A stretch of DNA of 64,000 nucleotides from an uncultured Aquimarina sp. (GTDB lineage: Bacteria; Bacteroidota; Bacteroidia; Flavobacteriales; Flavobacteriaceae), in NCBI GenBank assembly GCA_947500845.1, contig CANMTP010000002.1:433803-497802 (forward strand), in the 5' to 3' direction. Shown one piece after another: positions 61,829 to 64,000 of this stretch (position 1 is the stretch's first letter; the number at the start of each line of letters is the position of its first letter). The position numbers and the translations under genes were made by a program. The notes under the pieces are model-generated. The model was not told the DNA's origin, ran no database searches, and saw only the letters and a program-made list of their open reading frames with translations.

Positions 61829-62860
61829 ATGTACTCATTTGAACTAAAAAAGATAGTAGAATTTTATGCCAAGTCCAAAGCCTTAGGTTTGGATACCGTT
61901 ATGGCATCATTGGTCGGTCTAAAAGGTTCTTCTTATAGAAAGCCAGGAGTGCGGATGCTTCTATCTAGTGACGGAAAAATGCAAGGGGCAATAAGCGGAG
62001 GGTGTGTGGAGAAAGATGTTCTAAACGCCGCTCAAACTGTTTTTGAAAGTGGTGTAGCTAGAGTCATATCATACGATGGTAGGTATCGTTTGGGGTGTGA
62101 GGGCTTTCTATTCATTCTCATAGAACCATTTCAAATCAATGAAAATCAAAGCCTTGAAATAAAATCGGCTTTGAAAAACAGGGAAGCATTTGAAGTGCAT
62201 TCGTTCTATGATGAGGGAAGGGACGTAAGCGGTGACTTTGGTTCTGTGTTCGCTTTCGAGAAAGTGGAAATATCTACAAATCTCAATTTTAATATTGCCA
62301 ATTGGCATCTTCATTCGCGATATACCCAAAGCGTTTTGCCAGATATACAGCTGATTATTATTGGAGTGGAACACGATGCATCGAAGTTGTGTTCGGCAGC
62401 ATCATTTTTAGGATGGAATGTCGTTGTTGTCGCTTCCATTAAAAACCCTAAAAGTCAAGCTGATTTCCCAACTGCTGCCACCATTTATAATGGGACACCT
62501 GAGTCGATAGATTTTGGTTTCATAGACTCGCGTACTGCTACGGTATTAATGACACATAATTTCGCACAGGATTTTCAATACCTACTCAAATTACGGAAGG
62601 TTCAAAAAAACTATATCGGCATCCTTGGGTCTTCGAAGCGGAAAGTACAATTAGAGAATCAGATTCTCGACCTTGCGCCTGACATAGCTACAGAATTTTT
62701 AGACATCATTCATAGTCCCGCTGGAATAGACATAAGTTCTGAAACACCAGAAGAGATAGCACTATCCATAACCGCAGAAATTTTAAAGGTATTCAAAAGT
62801 AAAAGTAACGAACACCCTAATTTACTTAACAAATCAAACCGAATAAAAGAGAACATATGA
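61829..62860 (+). CDS. xdhC: XdhC-family molybdenum-hydroxylase maturation protein
   Basis: A 343-residue protein: the N-terminal XdhC/CoxI domain has LVGLKGSSYRKPGVRMLLSSDGKMQGAISGGCVEKDVL and the C-terminal Rossmann domain has VLMTHNFAQDFQYLLKLRK, IGILGSSKRK and DIIHSPAGIDISSETPEEIALSI. XdhC proteins bind the molybdenum cofactor, help sulfurate it and insert it into xanthine-dehydrogenase-family enzymes. The only such enzyme in the window is at 28510-31240, about 30 kb away. The stop overlaps the dps start by four bases. Confidence 0.92.
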   Translation: MYSFELKKIVEFYAKSKALGLDTVMASLVGLKGSSYRKPGVRMLLSSDGKMQGAISGGCVEKDVLNAAQTVFESGVARVISYDGRYRLGCEGFLFILIEPFQINENQSLEIKSALKNREAFEVHSFYDEGRDVSGDFGSVFAFEKVEISTNLNFNIANWHLHSRYTQSVLPDIQLIIIGVEHDASKLCSAASFLGWNVVVVASIKNPKSQADFPTAATIYNGTPESIDFGFIDSRTATVLMTHNFAQDFQYLLKLRKVQKNYIGILGSSKRKVQLENQILDLAPDIATEFLDIIHSPAGIDISSETPEEIALSITAEILKVFKSKSNEHPNLLNKSNRIKENI

Positions 62861-63333
62861 AAAATATAAACACAGGTATAAACGAGCATTCTCGCAAAGG
62901 CTCATCGGATATTTTGAACAATATCCTTGCAGACGAATTTGTATTGTATACCAAAACACGCAAATATCATTGGAATGTTACCGGAATGCAGTTTAAGGCG
63001 CTGCACGAAATGTTTGAAGAGCACTATGGTGATTTGGAAGTGAAAATTGATGACGTCGCGGAACGGATAAGAAGTTTAGCACTTTTTGCACCAGGAAGTC
63101 TAAAAGAATTCAGTGCATTAACAAGACTGAAAGAAGAGCCTACCGGAAACATTAGTGCTGAAGAAATGATAGTGCAACTCGTAAATGACCACGAGACCAT
63201 TATAAAAGAATTGAGGGTCGATATTGTAAAATGTGAAGAAGAATTCAATGACGTAGGAACAGGAGATTTTTTAACCGCTCTTTTGGTCGACCACGAGAAA
63301 ATGGCTTGGATGCTTCGGTCCTACTTAAATTAA
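62857..63333 (+). CDS. dps: Dps-type ferritin-like DNA-protection protein
   Basis: A 158-residue protein: LADEFVLYTKTRKYHWNVTGMQFKALHEMFEEHYGDLEVKIDDVAERIRSLALFAPGSLKEF includes the inter-subunit ferroxidase ligands (His in YHWNV, His in ALHEMF, Asp/Glu in KIDDVAERI). It stores iron as ferric oxide by using hydrogen peroxide and so guards DNA. It overlaps xdhC by 4 bp, an unusual pairing. A basic N-terminal tail (INEHSRKGSSD) may help DNA binding. Confidence 0.92.
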   Translation: MKNINTGINEHSRKGSSDILNNILADEFVLYTKTRKYHWNVTGMQFKALHEMFEEHYGDLEVKIDDVAERIRSLALFAPGSLKEFSALTRLKEEPTGNISAEEMIVQLVNDHETIIKELRVDIVKCEEEFNDVGTGDFLTALLVDHEKMAWMLRSYLN

Positions 63334-63357
63334 CCTAAAAAAGCATTGTGAGCATAT

Positions 63358-63834
63358 ATGATGGACATTGCCATTTTAATTTTAGCAGCAGGTAGTGCTT
63401 CTCGAATGGGAAGCATTAAACAACTTTTGCCGCATGGTAATTCTACGCTGTTAACCCATGCAATTGCCAATGCTTTGCACTCAGATGCCGACCGGGTGTT
63501 TTGCGTGATTGGAGCAAAAGCGGATGTGGTCAAAGACGCAATACTGTATGCTGAAGTGACCACCATTTATAACCCAAACCACAAGGAAAGCTTAAGTTCT
63601 AGTATCGTTGCAGAAATCTCATTTCTTGGAAAGAATACAATTCAAATAGATGCACTTTTAGTAATGCTGGCAGATCAACCGTTTGTAGATGCGGACTATA
63701 TAAATAGATTGATAGCTACTTCTGCTCACTTGTGCTTTTATTCATTTCCTGTTCGGAAAATAAGAGTATATCCCACACGGAAACCGCAGAAATTGTTGCG
63801 AAAAGCTTTTTTTCAAAAGATGAATCAGTCTTGA
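63358..63834 (+). pseudogene. MocA-like nucleotidyltransferase, truncated by a deletion
   Basis: The first 124 or so codons are a good MobA/MocA-type domain: ILILAAGSASRMGSIKQLLPHGNSTLLTHAI is the nucleotide loop, NPNHKESLSSSI and LLVMLADQPFVDADYINRLI follow. Then the protein turns into unrelated sequence (LCFYSFPVRKIRVYPTRKP) and stops at 158 residues. The family C-terminus (a GxP-x-L-F segment and a DxGA loop) is missing. The junction lies near 63730. The following frame is a lipoprotein that lacks a start. The cytidylyltransferase would supply molybdopterin cytosine dinucleotide for the IorB-type enzyme. Confidence 0.72.
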
Positions 63835-64000
63835 AAAAGCATACAACTTCTAAAGGTTATGCCAGTTTGGTGACTGTTCAAAACATGATATCAAAGTCTG
63901 ACAAAGATATTGAGGTTGAAATTTTAGATGAAACCATTAATGGTGAGATTGCCTGGGTAAAATACAGTACAAGCTTTGATGGCAAATCAGGTGTTTTTAA
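63733..64000 (+). pseudogene. Lipoprotein fragment without a start codon (runs off the window)
   Basis: A frame overlapping the end of the truncated MocA-like gene encodes LVLLLFISCSENKSISHTETAEIVAKSFFSKDESVLKKHTT then YASLVTVQNMISKSDKDIEVEILDETINGEIAWVKYSTSFDGKSGVF. LFISC is a lipobox, and the mature part looks like a small NTF2-like/DUF4878-type lipoprotein. No ATG precedes the signal in this frame, and a stop lies upstream. The missing start and the missing end of the neighbour point to one deletion joining two genes. The right end is cut by the window. Confidence 0.5.

Noticed and set aside
1..64000. CRISPR arrays, rRNA genes, complete tRNA genes, riboswitches
   Set aside because: No regularly spaced repeats, rRNA segments or intact tRNA cloverleafs were recognised; only two tRNA-Leu fragments. 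A dedicated tRNA/Rfam scan would be decisive.

Overview
The window looks like chromosomal DNA of a marine Flavobacteriia bacterium (Bacteroidota). The evidence is low GC, a Lacal_2735-family small protein, a DUF4374 lipoprotein beside a TonB receptor, Bacteroidota-type promoters (TTTG, about 19 bp, TAnnTTTG), RteC and tyrosine-integrase remnants, and scarce Shine-Dalgarno sequences. The genus cannot be fixed from the sequence alone.

Layout. 1-2.9 kb is core-like: the start of an ATP-dependent DNA ligase, its ligase-associated exonuclease, two small genes and GTP cyclohydrolase I (all minus). 3.1-9.9 kb is a minus-strand accessory run: an outer-membrane protein, a reductive-dehalogenase-like 4Fe-4S protein, DUF2141, DoxX, a K+ channel, a TetR regulator, a membrane protein, an iodothyronine-deiodinase-like thiol protein, an LpxR-like lipid A deacylase and a membrane nucleotide cyclase. 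10.1-16.7 kb is a MarR-controlled tripartite RND efflux operon with two identical inverted-repeat operators around marR. 16.8-26 kb is a decayed integration zone: an RteC remnant, three copies of a dispersed repeat, two tRNA-Leu(CAA) 3'-half fragments, a truncated integrase, an integrase killed by one nonsense codon, and a sigma-54 activator fragment. Inside it lies an intact HxlR-controlled operon of SnoaL, ABM/VOC, VOC, YciI-like and ABM proteins with a good operator palindrome.

26.1-31.2 kb (plus) encodes an ABM protein, an alginate-export-type porin, a dihaem cytochrome c and a Tat-exported molybdenum hydroxylase of the isoquinoline 1-oxidoreductase type (IorB then IorA). 31.3-33.7 kb (minus) has two SDRs and a small alpha/beta-barrel protein. 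Then come an azoreductase-like flavoprotein and a TonB receptor/DUF4374/PepSY iron-uptake-like module bracketed by a direct repeat. 40.8-46.2 kb has an AraC regulator and a 1437-residue sigma-54 activator with about six GAF-type modules. 46.3-63.8 kb (plus) is a long accessory run: a broken ABM gene, an MBL-fold lipoprotein, two F420-reductase-like proteins, aldehyde dehydrogenase, SDR, an unknown protein, a scar of a former SDR-to-NDH-2 duplication, NDH-2, an MFS exporter, a second RND pump with its outer-membrane factor, NTF2-like, Ohr/OsmC, XdhC, Dps and a truncated MocA-like cytidylyltransferase that runs into a lipoprotein missing its start.

How it fits together (inference): from 16 kb onward the theme is electrophile, quinone and aromatic-aldehyde stress. 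There are two RND pumps, many dimeric alpha/beta-barrel (ABM-like) proteins, VOC proteins, SDR/ALDH/azoreductase, a periplasmic Mo hydroxylase whose XdhC and MocA maturation factors lie about 30 kb away, Ohr and Dps. The tRNA-Leu fragments suggest serial integrations at one tRNA, so much of the DNA right of 18.4 kb may be island DNA. The most novel-looking combination is the Cys-type deiodinase homologue and the reductive-dehalogenase-like Fe-S protein in one gene run.
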